DNA from: Hofstenia miamia
Taxonomy: Eukaryota > Xenacoelomorpha > Acoela
Assembly: GCA_004352715.1 (NCBI GenBank)
Contig: SCFE01000090.1
Location: 1,590,640-1,654,639 of the forward strand
Length of the DNA: 64,000 bases
Direction: 5' to 3'
The notes under the pieces were generated by a model. The model was not told the origin of the DNA. It saw only the letters and a list, made by a program, of their open reading frames with translations, and did not search any database. Shown piece by piece: positions 10,992 through 20,784 of this stretch. Every line of letters begins with the position of its first letter. The stretch's first letter is position 1. The translations under genes were made by a program, and so were the position numbers.

Positions 10992-13258
10992 CAACGCATT
11001 ATTAAATTCCTGTAGAATACTCACATCATAATTCATAGCAAACAGGTCTGCCTAAAAATTAATTTTCATTTTTTCATATCAACTTCTTCAAATATTTTTG
11101 AAGTGCTTAATTAAGTCAACCATATGCTTCTAGGTTTTCATGTTTCACAATGGGTGCATTCGCAGGTGGAAAACGTTGACAACGTGCGTGCACTGAAACA
11201 GCCCGTATACCAATTAAATTCAACAACTGCATTCGATCGATTAACGTTTTTCATTAAATAATTTGTATGCATAGATGCAGAATAATTTTACTTAAGCATT
11301 TTACATTTATGAAAGAGCTCAAGAGGCTCTCAACTTGGGAAACAAAACAAACTAGGGACACCTGAATCTTGTTTTATAGTAGAACAATGCTCTTAATACC
11401 AAAATTTTCAGTATTAACATTGACTATTCATCACATTAATATTGCATTTAAAAAGATCTTATTTACATTTCTCAGTGATATTCGTATGCATATTATTACT
11501 AACCCAGTGATAGAATTGACAATAATTCGCTTGTTGTGATTGGTCAATGAGCATTGATCCCAAAAATAGCTTGTGTGTAGATAACCTGACCCTCTGAAGG
11601 GTATAATAAATGAATAATTCAACTTGATTATTTAAGGAAAGACAACCGCTATAATGGCCATTAATGGCACCCAAATATTCATTAATGGCCATTTTGACAA
11701 AGTAAAATATACTAAAGGCAATTAATTTTCCCCCATTAATTTTTTGAGCAGCCTGATAGTAACAATACATTAATAACTATAAGGAAATCAATCAAAAAGA
11801 ACTTATCAGAAAATCTACCAAATTCATTGCAACCTTTAAAATTTAAGAATATCATTTTTGTTAAACAATCACTCTAAGAATTAATCGTACAAAATTAGTA
11901 AAATTCAGAAATTGAGCATTGCAGATTGTTTATAAAAATCGTGTATTCTAGTATAAATATATTAAATAGCTGTTCCGTGAAAAAGTTCTTGAATTGATGT
12001 TTACATCAAAAGTTCAGTTCTTTCGAATCAACGGGCGGTGATAAGCTTTAATCAATTAATGAAAGAATTACTAAATGATTAGTTTGTGCTATTAAGAATA
12101 GGTTGATTTGACAGTCATTTATAACGAAACACAAAGTGCTTTATTTTCATGCAAACAGCACAAAGCTAAAAAAACACAACTATGGTGAACGTACAAGCTT
12201 TACGTTTTAAAGAGCAATAATTACAGAATCCATATTGATGGAATATTGTTGTGAACATTGCAATTCATATACGGGGCTGTGAGGTTGATTAATAATTGAA
12301 CAAAATTGTGTTTATTGAAACCGAACATCTCTTAACTTACCAAACTAATTAATTAATGCATAGGGTGTTCCACAATAAAATTCACAGCTATCCTAACATT
12401 GGGCATTGCTACAGGTAATAAATGAATGTTATCAGTGCAAACCACACGAACATGAAACGAATAAACGAAAACACTAATATTTATTTATGTATTGCTTGAT
12501 TCAAACCAACACGGAAAATAGTAATCAAATTTTGCGCTCAAACTTAATTCATGTATAGACCGTTCTGGTAAATATTTTCGAAATCCAAAAATTTCGAAAA
12601 GTACAACTTTACTACTAATTATAGATAGAAAGTATGAAGATTAAATGTTATGCATTAAATTGTTATTAAATACATTTTGCAGTTTATGAAGAATTTAAAA
12701 TTTTAATAAATTAGCTATTATAATACTAGGGATTGATTCTAGTTACTATTATCAAAAAATTTCGAAAACAAAGTTCTAATGATATCATTTGTATTGAAAC
12801 TTAAACCTAGCTCTCCTCCTAATCATAGGAAAGATTTTCAAATTCATTAACTCAAAATTTAACGAAAACTGTCACAATTGCCATTTTTCGAAATTTTTGG
12901 ACGACACCTTGCTATATTACTTTTGTAAAATATTTGGTATTGATGTTGCTGCAAGGAAGTTATTTAATAATCCTACTGAGTCAGTTCATCCTCAAATACA
13001 ATGTTCAAAATGTTTGTTAAAATTACCAAAGTAGAATATTTGAATTTAGGTTGAAAAACTTTACAGGTTAAAACTGCGTGAACTGTACAGTACGTGATGC
13101 ATTTAGTGATAAAATATACCAGCAAGTTTAATAATTTACCTGATTTACTGGATATTTGAATAATAGTATGTTCTTTTTAGAAAAGTAGCAATACATTATT
13201 AATCGAGGTACATCTTATAAGGATCTATATCTATGGAATATATCCAAAGCAAAAAAAC
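10992..13258. other. Region upstream of G-beta, probable promoter and 5' UTR
   Basis: Apart from the microexon at 11025-11051 I see no coding exon. AT-rich. If CAP starts within or after this stretch, the two genes would be head to head. No convincing TATA or initiator can be singled out. A GGTGTTCCACAATAAAA at 12363 could be a decayed transposon end. Confidence 0.4.
11025..11051 (-). CDS. G-protein beta subunit, 27-base 5' microexon
   Basis: A 27-base segment is bounded on the minus strand by a TTTTTAG acceptor and a GTGAGT donor, both strong matches to splice consensus. It contains an ATG and is in phase 0 with the next exon, which starts with its own ATG. Splicing would give the N-terminus MNYD-MGELEALRQ, four residues longer than the downstream start. 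The first 15 bases of the exon are also open, so it could instead be partly 5' UTR. Which ATG is used cannot be decided from sequence; the downstream one matches the family N-terminus (in animals usually MxELxxLRQEAE). Confidence 0.55.
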
Positions 13259-14815
13259 TTAATCTACTTCAAATAATGCCAAGATTATGTTTACAAAACT
13301 TCCTCTAATAGGCGTGGCGGAAAGTAGATTTATNNNNNNNNNNNNNNNNNNNNNNNNNNNNNNNNNNNNNNNNNNNNNNNNNNNNNNNNNNNNNNNNNNN
13401 NNNNNNNNNNNNNNNNNNNNNNNNNNNNNNNNNNNNNNNNNNNNNNNNNNNNNNNNNNNNNNNNNNNNNNNNNNNNNNNNNNNNNNNNNNNNNNNNNNNN
13501 NNNNNNNNNNNNNNNNNNNNNNNNNNNNNNNNNNNNNNNNNNNNNNNNNNNNNNNNNNNNNNNNNNNNNNNNNNNNNNNNNNNNNNNNNNNNNNNNNNNN
13601 NNNNNNNNNNNNNNNNNNNNNNNNNNNNNNNNNNNNNNNNNNNNNNNNNNNNNNNNNNNNNNNNNNNNNNNNNNNNNNNNNNNNNNNNNNNNNNNNNNNN
13701 NNNNNNNNNNNNNNNNNNNNNNNNNNNNNNNNNNNNNNNNNNNNNNNNNNNNNNNNNNNNNNNNNNNNNNNNNNNNNNNNNNNNNNNNNNNNNNNNNNNN
13801 NNNNNNNNNNNNNNNNNNNNNNNNNNNNNNNNNNNNNNNNNNNNNNNNNNNNNNNNNNNNNNNNNNNNNNNNNNNNNNNNNNNNNNNNNNNNNNNNNNNN
13901 NNNNNNNNNNNNNNNNNNNNNNNNNNNNNNNNNNNNNNNNNNNNNNNNNNNNNNNNNNNNNNNNNNNNNNNNNNNNNNNNNNNNNNNNNNNNNNNNNNNN
14001 NNNNNNNNNNNNNNNNNNNNNNNNNNNNNNNNNNNNNNNNNNNNNNNNNNNNNNNNNNNNNNNNNNNNNNNNNNNNNNNNNNNNNNNNNNNNNNNNNNNN
14101 NNNNNNNNNNNNNNNNNNNNNNNNNNNNNNNNNNNNNNNNNNNNNNNNNNNNNNNNNNNNNNNNNNNNNNNNNNNNNNNNNNNNNNNNNNNNNNNNNNNN
14201 NNNNNNNNNNNNNNNNNNNNNNNNNNNNNNNNNNNNNNNNNNNNNNNNNNNNNNNNNNNNNNNNNNNNNNNNNNNNNNNNNNNNNNNNNNNNNNNNNNNN
14301 NNNNNNNNNNNNNNNNNNNNNNNNNNNNNNNNNAAAGTACTGGTTTTCAGAAGAGAATCACTGTATGACTTGCAGCCTGAGACCCAATTTAGGCATTTAC
14401 GGTTGAAATTTTCGAGCTTCCGTAAACAAATAATAGACGGACTCCAAATCTGTGAGTTGTATAAAAGTACGCTAAGCACACAGGAACGATAAAGATTCAG
14501 CTTCGATGTCTGCGGTACATTGAACGGTACATTTCTTCTCAGATAGTATAAGACACGAATGCTTTTGGCAAGCTTACTGGTAATGTGAAAGGTCCAATTC
14601 AGGTTATGGTTAATAAAGACGCCCAAATCTTTCATCTCAGTCACAGGAACAATTTCAGAGCCTGAAAGATGTAGCGAAGGGACTTGGCCCGAAAAATTGA
14701 TCAAATTAGTTTTTTCAGGGTGAAATTTGAGGCCGTTATCTGCTGACCATTTGACAAGGCGATCGATGTCTATCTGGACGTTGCAGCTTGCACAGTTTAT
14801 GGCAAGAAGTTTACA
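13259..14815 (-). mobile_element. LINE copy B, a different non-LTR family, partial
   Basis: Minus-strand frame from about 14815: RLVKWSADNGLKFHPEKTNL, then VTEMKDLGVFINHNLNWTFH, LYYLRRNVPFNVPQTSKLNL and KLENFNRKCLNWV, up to the 1000-N gap at 14333. This is the region after the RT palm (thumb and connection) of jockey/CR1-like LINEs. It is distinct in sequence from copies A, C and D. The short frame on the other side of the gap ending at 13259 may be its C-terminus, but that is uncertain. Copy C appears to have landed against or into it at about 14.8 kb. Confidence 0.8.
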
Positions 14816-15037
14816 GACATATACACTACTGTTCCGAGTTCTTCACCGGCTGTTGCTCCCTAATGTATGCTGTTACCCGCAATTGCCCACTCATCATCCT
14901 AATCCTCGCCCTTGGCCACTTCTTTGATCTTTCTGTTGGAGCGCATAAACGTTTTTGATGTTGATCTCCCTTGTACTCATCTCCTCAAGTGTCGTACATA
15001 ATGTTATTTTTGTAACTCCCGAAAGGGTAATATAAGT

Positions 15038-15114
15038 TTCTTTCTCTCTCTCTCTCCCTCTCTCTCTATCTGTCTCTCTCTCTCTATATATATCTCTCTC
15101 TCTCTCTCTCTCTT
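15038..15114. repeat. (CT)n-rich microsatellite inside LINE copy C
   Basis: CT dinucleotides interrupted by CCCTC, ATCTG and a short TATATATA. Lies in the 5' part of LINE copy C, so it is carried or expanded within the element. Confidence 0.85.
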
Positions 15115-15839
15115 GGTACTAATTCAGCCTGCCAACTTCCCGTTTTCTCAGTTCACTTGCACGGCCTCCTCGCAAAGCTCAAATTAATATTGGCCGCTTT
15201 GCTAACTGTCTCTGTTTCAGATGTTGCTGATCACTTTCGTTCCTCCTCATTTCCTTTTGATGATAAACTTATTCTTCATTCTCATCCTTTCTTTATTGCT
15301 TGCCAATGGTCACAATTGGTATATTTCAATCGTCGTCCCAATCTCTGAAATTCTTGCAGTAACATGTTGACTTAATTTTCATCACTGGAGCCTAACTTGA
15401 TCCTTCTATTCTCTTCCGTATGGATATTTCTTGTGGTCGCCATGTACACCCCTTCTCTATTCTTTAATTTCTGTGACTGTGCAGTCTTTCTCAGTAAAAA
15501 TATTGATTCTTTTCTCTGTGTTTACAACCCTCCTTCCAACAGTCCTTTTCCGAATTCCCATTTATCATCTATGCTTCAGTATTTTCACACCAGTCCATCA
15601 CTGTTTCTCTTGTCAACTTGAATTGTTAACTCAGCCTCATCTTGGTTTGTGGAGACTTCAATCTTCCTAAAATTTGTTGGAACGCCTGTGACTCTAATTA
15701 CTCATATGAGTCGACTGCATTAGATCTTATTGCTCACTATTCCCTTGAACAACTCCACCCTCCTAAACTACATTTTTGACATCTCTCATTCCTTTTTCAT
15801 ATAAAATGTCTGATCACTCATTTTTTCGCTTCAACCTGT

Positions 15840-17615
15840 TTGTCAATTCTAGTTCCCCATCTGCTGATGACTGGTACATCTCTCTTCACCAAGTTATATC
15901 TTCATTTTCTCCTCGTCATAGGAAAAAATTTTTCCTTCATTCCAAGCCTGAAATTCTCCAATTTGAAATGGAATCATCTCTCTGCTCACGCAGACTTGGA
16001 GAAAGCTGATCTCTTCAAGTTTTCCTTTATTTCTAATTTTTCTAATCCAGGCTCTTTCTGCCCTGGTCCTCTTCTTGTCTCCCCGCTAATCCGACTTTGT
16101 GATATTGACTTCAGCACCCATGATATTTCTCTCATGCTTAAGTCTTGCAAGTTGTCTGGTCCTTGCTATCCTGACGGTGTCCCTTCCTTTGTAATTCATG
16201 AAACCTCCTCCACGCTTTCTATCCATTTAAAGCATCTTTACTCCTTCATTTGCTCCTCTAAGCGCTATCCCGCCTGTTGGAAGACATCTTGGATTTCTCC
16301 ACTGTTAAAATCTAATCAGTTTCCCTCCTCGCTGGTCACGTCCTACCGCCCAATAGCTATTCTATCTCTACTGTCTATCATCTTTGAACGCCTTGTTTTT
16401 CGTTCTACGATTACTAACCTGCTCACTCTGATCGAAAATTGCTACTTTCACTCTGATAGTAATGATCCTGGTTGTATTATCTTTCTTGACATCTTAAAAG
16501 CGTTTGATCGCCTCCCTCCTTCCATTCTGCTTAACAAGTTACGTTTATTGGGTTTTGATGTGGATTTCATCGAAGTGTTCCAGTTTTACCTGACCAATTG
16601 CCACCAGTGTGTCAAAATCAACTCGTCTATCTCTGCTCCTGGCTCCGTTACTAGTGATGCCCCTCAAGGCTCAGTGTTTGCTGTTCTTTTTTTCCTCGTT
16701 GCCATTAACGACCTCCCTCATTCTGTTCTCAACTCGTCTTGCCTGCTGTATGTCGACGACACTGCGATTTTTGATTTTGGTTGGTCTTTCGCTTCTAATG
16801 TTTCTTCTGATCTTGAACACTTGTCTACTTGGGCCTCTGTCAACCATCTTGATTTTAGCACTACCAAGACATGTGGTATTTCCTTTTCTGTGGCTCCCCC
16901 TTCTGATTTGCCTCTACCTGTGAACTTTGCGCCTCATCACACTCATCTTGGAGTTCAACTTGCTGCAAACTTAAATTGGACTGGACATGTGTCTTTGCGT
17001 CTCCGCAAAGCTAATTCCTCGCTATTTGCCCTTTTCCGTAATGTTCCTTTTAATACCTCGTCCGCTGTGAAACTCTCTTTGTTCAAGTCCATTCCTCGCG
17101 CCATTCTTCTCTACGCGTCTCCTTGTTGGTGGCCTTCTCGTGCTTTGTTCCACTCCATGGAACGTTTCCAGAAACGCGCTTTCAAATGGATTTCCCCTTT
17201 GGCCTATAAAGACGCTCTTCTGAAATTCTCCACTCTCCCGCTGTCACTCTACTTCCATGCCTGTGATCTCCTCCTGTTCAATCGACTACTGACTCGCAAA
17301 TTGGATCTTGATCCTTTTGATTTCATTAAGTTCTCTAATTCCTGCTGCACTCGCTCTGATGATGTTGTCACCTTCTCCATTCGTCGTACGAAGAAACATC
17401 GCACCCTTCACTCGTTTTTCAATCGTGCTTGTACTGCTGCTAATTACATCTTGTCTCTCAACCCTCCAACAGCGTTTGATTTCTTTTCTCCGCCACCGAG
17501 ATTCAAGAAATCTTTGATGGCTTTCCTCTTTGCTGAGCCCTTCTCCAACTTCGCCTACTCTTCCATTTGCTCCTATTTCATCTCCTGTGACTGTCCTCGC
17601 TGCCGTAAAACTTGA
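15840..17615 (+). CDS. LINE copy C reverse transcriptase ORF
   Basis: An open frame of 591 codons covering the RT and C-terminal part of a LINE ORF2. The start is only the edge of the open frame; the true ORF2 begins upstream in broken frames. RT block SYRPIAILSLL lies near residue 167. Motif A is FLDILKAFD near 214, motif B APQGSVFAVLFF near 273 and motif C LLYVDDTAIF near 302, so the catalytic Asp residues are present. Further on is the thumb region HLGVQLAANLNWTGHV. The C-terminus holds a small Cys cluster, CDCPRC. Compared with copy A, about 17 residues (the QHGNLPGRS region) are deleted in frame between FERLVF and RSTITNL, which should damage the RT fold. Confidence 0.9.
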   Translation: MSILVPHLLMTGTSLFTKLYLHFLLVIGKNFSFIPSLKFSNLKWNHLSAHADLEKADLFKFSFISNFSNPGSFCPGPLLVSPLIRLCDIDFSTHDISLMLKSCKLSGPCYPDGVPSFVIHETSSTLSIHLKHLYSFICSSKRYPACWKTSWISPLLKSNQFPSSLVTSYRPIAILSLLSIIFERLVFRSTITNLLTLIENCYFHSDSNDPGCIIFLDILKAFDRLPPSILLNKLRLLGFDVDFIEVFQFYLTNCHQCVKINSSISAPGSVTSDAPQGSVFAVLFFLVAINDLPHSVLNSSCLLYVDDTAIFDFGWSFASNVSSDLEHLSTWASVNHLDFSTTKTCGISFSVAPPSDLPLPVNFAPHHTHLGVQLAANLNWTGHVSLRLRKANSSLFALFRNVPFNTSSAVKLSLFKSIPRAILLYASPCWWPSRALFHSMERFQKRAFKWISPLAYKDALLKFSTLPLSLYFHACDLLLFNRLLTRKLDLDPFDFIKFSNSCCTRSDDVVTFSIRRTKKHRTLHSFFNRACTAANYILSLNPPTAFDFFSPPPRFKKSLMAFLFAEPFSNFAYSSICSYFISCDCPRCRKT

Positions 17616-17820
17616 CTTGCTTATATTTTTTGTTGTGTATGCCTTCAGCAGCTAAATAAAGTCATTCATTATTATTATTATTATTAAGGTTTGTGTACAA
17701 AAACAATATTTTTTAATTAATCCATGGTAAAATATTTGAGATAGCTGCTGTTATTACATTTCGATGTCTTTAAGGATAATGTGAATTTCATAAATATCTT
17801 TACTCCATGTAAACTGATAG

Positions 17821-18070
17821 TGTGAGAGAAAATCTCAAATTCCTCAATCATCATACGAGTACATTGATGAAATATCATTTAGATGTTCCTGAATACGTCG
17901 ATGCTTATGATGCTGCGGTGATTCAAAGTCCTGAATTAAAAAAATACATGGATTTAAGTGCTACTTTGGGTGGTCTTCCAGAAGAGCAATCTAAGTTTTT
18001 TTATAAGGCCGTCACAGAAATTTCTCGCTCTTACTTAATCCATGCATCTAAATTTGGTACTCCTCTTGAT
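17821..18070 (+). CDS. Adenylyl cyclase-associated protein (CAP), N-terminal domain exon
   Basis: CAP recycles actin: its N-terminal helical domain works with cofilin on filament ends, its middle binds profilin and actin, and its C-terminal beta domain exchanges nucleotide on G-actin. This exon encodes EYVDAYDAAVIQSPELKKYM, then LSATLGGLPEEQSKFFYKAV and SRSYLIHASKFGTPLD, which aligns with the CAP helical domain (PYVQAFD...ASQ pattern). The donor GAT|GTAAGTT at 18070 is clear. The 5' edge is uncertain: acceptors ATAG at 17820 or TTTAG at 17882 are both possible. The earlier exon with the start codon was not found; it may lie upstream or in the gap at 13334-14333. Confidence 0.82.
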
Positions 18071-18111
18071 GTAAGTTTCTTTTATTAATTTCTTAAGTTA
18101 ACAAAATTTAG

Positions 18112-18255
18112 TCCGATACCATGAACGTTTACAAGCCAATGTCAGAAGCAATTGAAAGTATCAATAAAATTGCTGAGACCAATAGAGGTAGCAACTTTTT
18201 CAATCACTTAATGATGGTAAAGGAGGGTGCTGGCGCCGTGTCATGGATTGCAGTG
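18112..18255 (+). CDS. CAP exon, helical domain (48 codons)
   Basis: Translation runs SDTMNVYKPMSEAIESINKI, then AETNRGSNFFNHLMMVKEGA and GAVSWIAV. NRGS-x-x-FNHL-x-x-V and the following SW(I/V)A match the CAP helical domain. Acceptor AATTTAG|TCCGAT, donor GCAGTG|GTATAT, phase 0 at both ends. The downstream intron has been invaded by a sense-oriented LINE (18350-20340). Confidence 0.92.
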
Positions 18256-18349
18256 GTATATTTATGAAATTGGTGTTAAATAATTATCGTTTGCCTTCAT
18301 TCGAATCTTTTAACAGCGTTTCCCTTTTTATTGTTATTACACAGATTAA

Positions 18350-18723
18350 TTAGATTTCAGCTATGCCCCCAATTTCGCTGTCCGACCTCAAAAATTTGAG
18401 CGATGCCCAGTTTGCCTCCGCTGTTGGTGGTCTGAAGAAAGACGCCATCATTTCATTGTTGCGCCAAGCGGTCACTGCTCTCTCTACCTCGACTCCGTCC
18501 TCCAATGATGGCACTGGCGTCATATCATCCTTATCTGAATCCCTCACAAAACTTTCCTCTGATGTTTCCTCGCTACAATCCCAAATGTTCTCCTACAGTG
18601 CTGCTGCCTCACGTTCTGTCTCATCTCTCCCCAGTAATCCTGCTCCGAGTTTCACACCCGCGCTTGCTCCTCCTTCTGCTCTACCGCATCCTCCCAAGCA
18701 GTCTATCCCTTCATCAACTAACC
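18350..18723 (+). mobile_element. LINE copy D, 5' part with ORF1 start, inside CAP intron
   Basis: ATG at 18363 opens a 120-codon frame, MPPISLSDLKNLSDAQFASA..., that runs into the gap at 18724. It has a helical, heptad-like stretch (SSLSESLTKLSSDVSSLQSQ) followed by a Pro/Ser-rich region. The strong C/T bias matches the RT ORF of copy C. Together with the matching 3' end at 19617-20340 this suggests it is ORF1 of the same LINE family. Assignment as ORF1 is inference from position and composition; no zinc knuckle is visible before the gap. Confidence 0.6.
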
Positions 18724-19616
18724 NNNNNNNNNNNNNNNNNNNNNNNNNNNNNNNNNNNNNNNNNNNNNNNNNNNNNNNNNNNNNNNNNNNNNNNNNNNNN
18801 NNNNNNNNNNNNNNNNNNNNNNNNNNNNNNNNNNNNNNNNNNNNNNNNNNNNNNNNNNNNNNNNNNNNNNNNNNNNNNNNNNNNNNNNNNNNNNNNNNNN
18901 NNNNNNNNNNNNNNNNNNNNNNNNNNNNNNNNNNNNNNNNNNNNNNNNNNNNNNNNNNNNNNNNNNNNNNNNNNNNNNNNNNNNNNNNNNNNNNNNNNNN
19001 NNNNNNNNNNNNNNNNNNNNNNNNNNNNNNNNNNNNNNNNNNNNNNNNNNNNNNNNNNNNNNNNNNNNNNNNNNNNNNNNNNNNNNNNNNNNNNNNNNNN
19101 NNNNNNNNNNNNNNNNNNNNNNNNNNNNNNNNNNNNNNNNNNNNNNNNNNNNNNNNNNNNNNNNNNNNNNNNNNNNNNNNNNNNNNNNNNNNNNNNNNNN
19201 NNNNNNNNNNNNNNNNNNNNNNNNNNNNNNNNNNNNNNNNNNNNNNNNNNNNNNNNNNNNNNNNNNNNNNNNNNNNNNNNNNNNNNNNNNNNNNNNNNNN
19301 NNNNNNNNNNNNNNNNNNNNNNNNNNNNNNNNNNNNNNNNNNNNNNNNNNNNNNNNNNNNNNNNNNNNNNNNNNNNNNNNNNNNNNNNNNNNNNNNNNNN
19401 NNNNNNNNNNNNNNNNNNNNNNNNNNNNNNNTATATATATATACCGGTTTCGATTCGAAAATCATCATCAGAATACAAAATTTGTCATTAAATGTCAGAA
19501 ATATATATGCATCAACATCATGCTAGAAAAAACAATTTTAATATAATAATGAGAACACCCAATACGAAGCTTTAATAATTAAGAACAATAACAAAGATCA
19601 ATTATTGAACAAGCAA

Positions 19617-20289
19617 CAAATGGATTTCCCCTTTGGTCTATAAAGACGCTCTTCTGAAATTCTCCACTCTCCCGTTGTCACTCTACTTCCATGCCTGTGA
19701 TCTCCTCCTGTTCAATCGACTACTGACTCGCAAATTGGATCTTGATCCTTTTGATTTCATTAAGTTCTCTAATTCCTGCTGCACTCGCTCTGATGATGTT
19801 GTCACCTTCTCCATTCCTCGTACGAAGAAACATCGCACCCCTCACTCGTTTTTCAATCGTGCTTGTACTGCTGCTAATTACATCTTGNCTGTTCAATCGA
19901 CTACTGACTCGCAAATTGGATCTTGATCCTTTTGATTTCATTAAGTTCTCTAATTCCTGCTGCACTCGCTCTGATGATGTTGTCACCTTCTCCATTCGTC
20001 GTACGAAGAAACATCGCACCCTTCACTCGTTTTTCAATCGTGCTTGTACTGCTGCTAATTACATCTTGTCTCTCAACCCTCCAACAGCGATTGATTTCTT
20101 TTCTCCGCCACCGAGCTTCAAGAAATCTTTGATGGCTTTCCTCTTTGCTGAGCCCTTCTCCAACTTCGCCTACTCTTCCATTTGCTCCTAGTTCATCTCC
20201 TGTGACTGTCCTCGCTGCCGTAAAACTTGACTTGTTTTTATTTTTTGGTTGTGTATGCCTTCAGCGGCTAATAAAGTCATTGATTATTA

Positions 20290-20337
<48 letters not shown>

Positions 20338-20340
20338 GTA
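19617..20340 (+). mobile_element. LINE copy D, 3' end with (TTA)n tail, inside CAP intron
   Basis: Reads WISPLVYKDALLKFSTLPLS onward and is nearly identical to the last 450 bases of copy C. A T to G change turns a Tyr codon near the end into TAG (20191 region). The 3' UTR ends in AATAAA and a (TTA)n run at about 20285-20338. Bases 19708-19887 and 19889-20068 repeat each other across a single N with two mismatches, so two alleles or two element copies have been joined. It is in the same strand as CAP. Confidence 0.88.
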
Positions 20341-20561
20341 TCTTGATTTATATTTTTTCATGACTTTTATGCTAATTAAAATATTTATGTTCAATTGACG
20401 TAATGGAAACCCTCTGAAGTATTGTTTATTTTAATTGCTGCATAACGCTCCGTGTTTTAATCGTTTGTTCTATAAATTGTCTGTATAAATATTTTTTTGG
20501 TTTTTAAGAGGATTAATATGGAACAGTTTCACAGTAATCAATTTAAGCTCTGATTGTTTAG

Positions 20562-20641
20562 TCGCCTAAACCTGTACCATTTGTCAAAGAATGCATCGAT
20601 CAGCAGGTATTTTACGGCAACCGTGTACTTAAGAATAATCC
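20562..20641 (+). CDS. CAP exon, helical domain (80 bases)
   Basis: Encodes SPKPVPFVKECIDQQVFYGN then RVLKNNP, equivalent to the PKPGPYVKEM...FYTNRVLKEY segment of vertebrate CAP1. Acceptor TTGTTTAG|TCGCCT, donor AATCC|GTGAGT, leaving two bases of a codon. It lies about 220 bases after the end of the LINE insertion. Confidence 0.93.
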
Positions 20642-20684
20642 GTGAGTATTTTTCATTATCAATTATAATTCATTTGCGTTTTAG

Positions 20685-20784
20685 TGACCATAAAGAATGG
20701 ATGCGGAGCTACGGTGTATTTTTAAATGTGCTGAAGACTTACATTGAAGAGTGGCACAAAAGTGGTCTTTTCTGGGTTGGACAG
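20685..20784 (+). CDS. CAP exon, end of helical domain (100 bases)
   Basis: Encodes DHKEWMRSYGVFLNVLKTYI then EEWHKSGLFWVGQ, matching the [29 protein letters not shown] segment of vertebrate CAP1. The intron to the previous exon is only 43 bases, whereas other introns in this gene reach 4.7 kb. Acceptor GTTTTAG|TGACCA, donor GGACAG|GTAATA, phase 0. Confidence 0.93.

Larger units (their letters stand above)
14816..17688 (+). mobile_element. Non-LTR retrotransposon copy C (APE endonuclease + RT, ATT-repeat tail)
   Basis: The left boundary is approximate, where a minus-strand LINE remnant meets pyrimidine-rich plus-strand sequence. The 5' part (about 15.15-15.84 kb) is frame-broken but shows APE endonuclease signatures: VYNPPS near 15.52 kb, CGDFNLPKICWN near 15.65 kb and SDHSFF near 15.81 kb. 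The RT ORF follows. After the stop comes AATAAA and then an (ATT)n run at 17668-17688, as in LINEs that end in a short tandem repeat instead of poly(A). The coding strand is strongly C/T-rich. It lies upstream of the first CAP exon found, in the same orientation as CAP. Confidence 0.88.

Noticed and set aside
11160-11215. Possible CAP first exon (GCAG followed by GTGGAAAACGTTGACAAC then GTGCGTG)
   Set aside because: The 18 codable bases are too few and the sequence does not match the CAP N-terminus beyond chance.
13287-14492. Long open frames across N gaps (also at 18.4-19.5 and 38.1-39.3 kb)
   Set aside because: They are open only because unknown bases are translated as X; just the real bases at the edges were used.
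14727-14927. Plus-strand 66-codon ORF near the LINE B/C junction
   Set aside because: The first half is the antisense of LINE B and the second half is LINE C sequence; the open frame is accidental.
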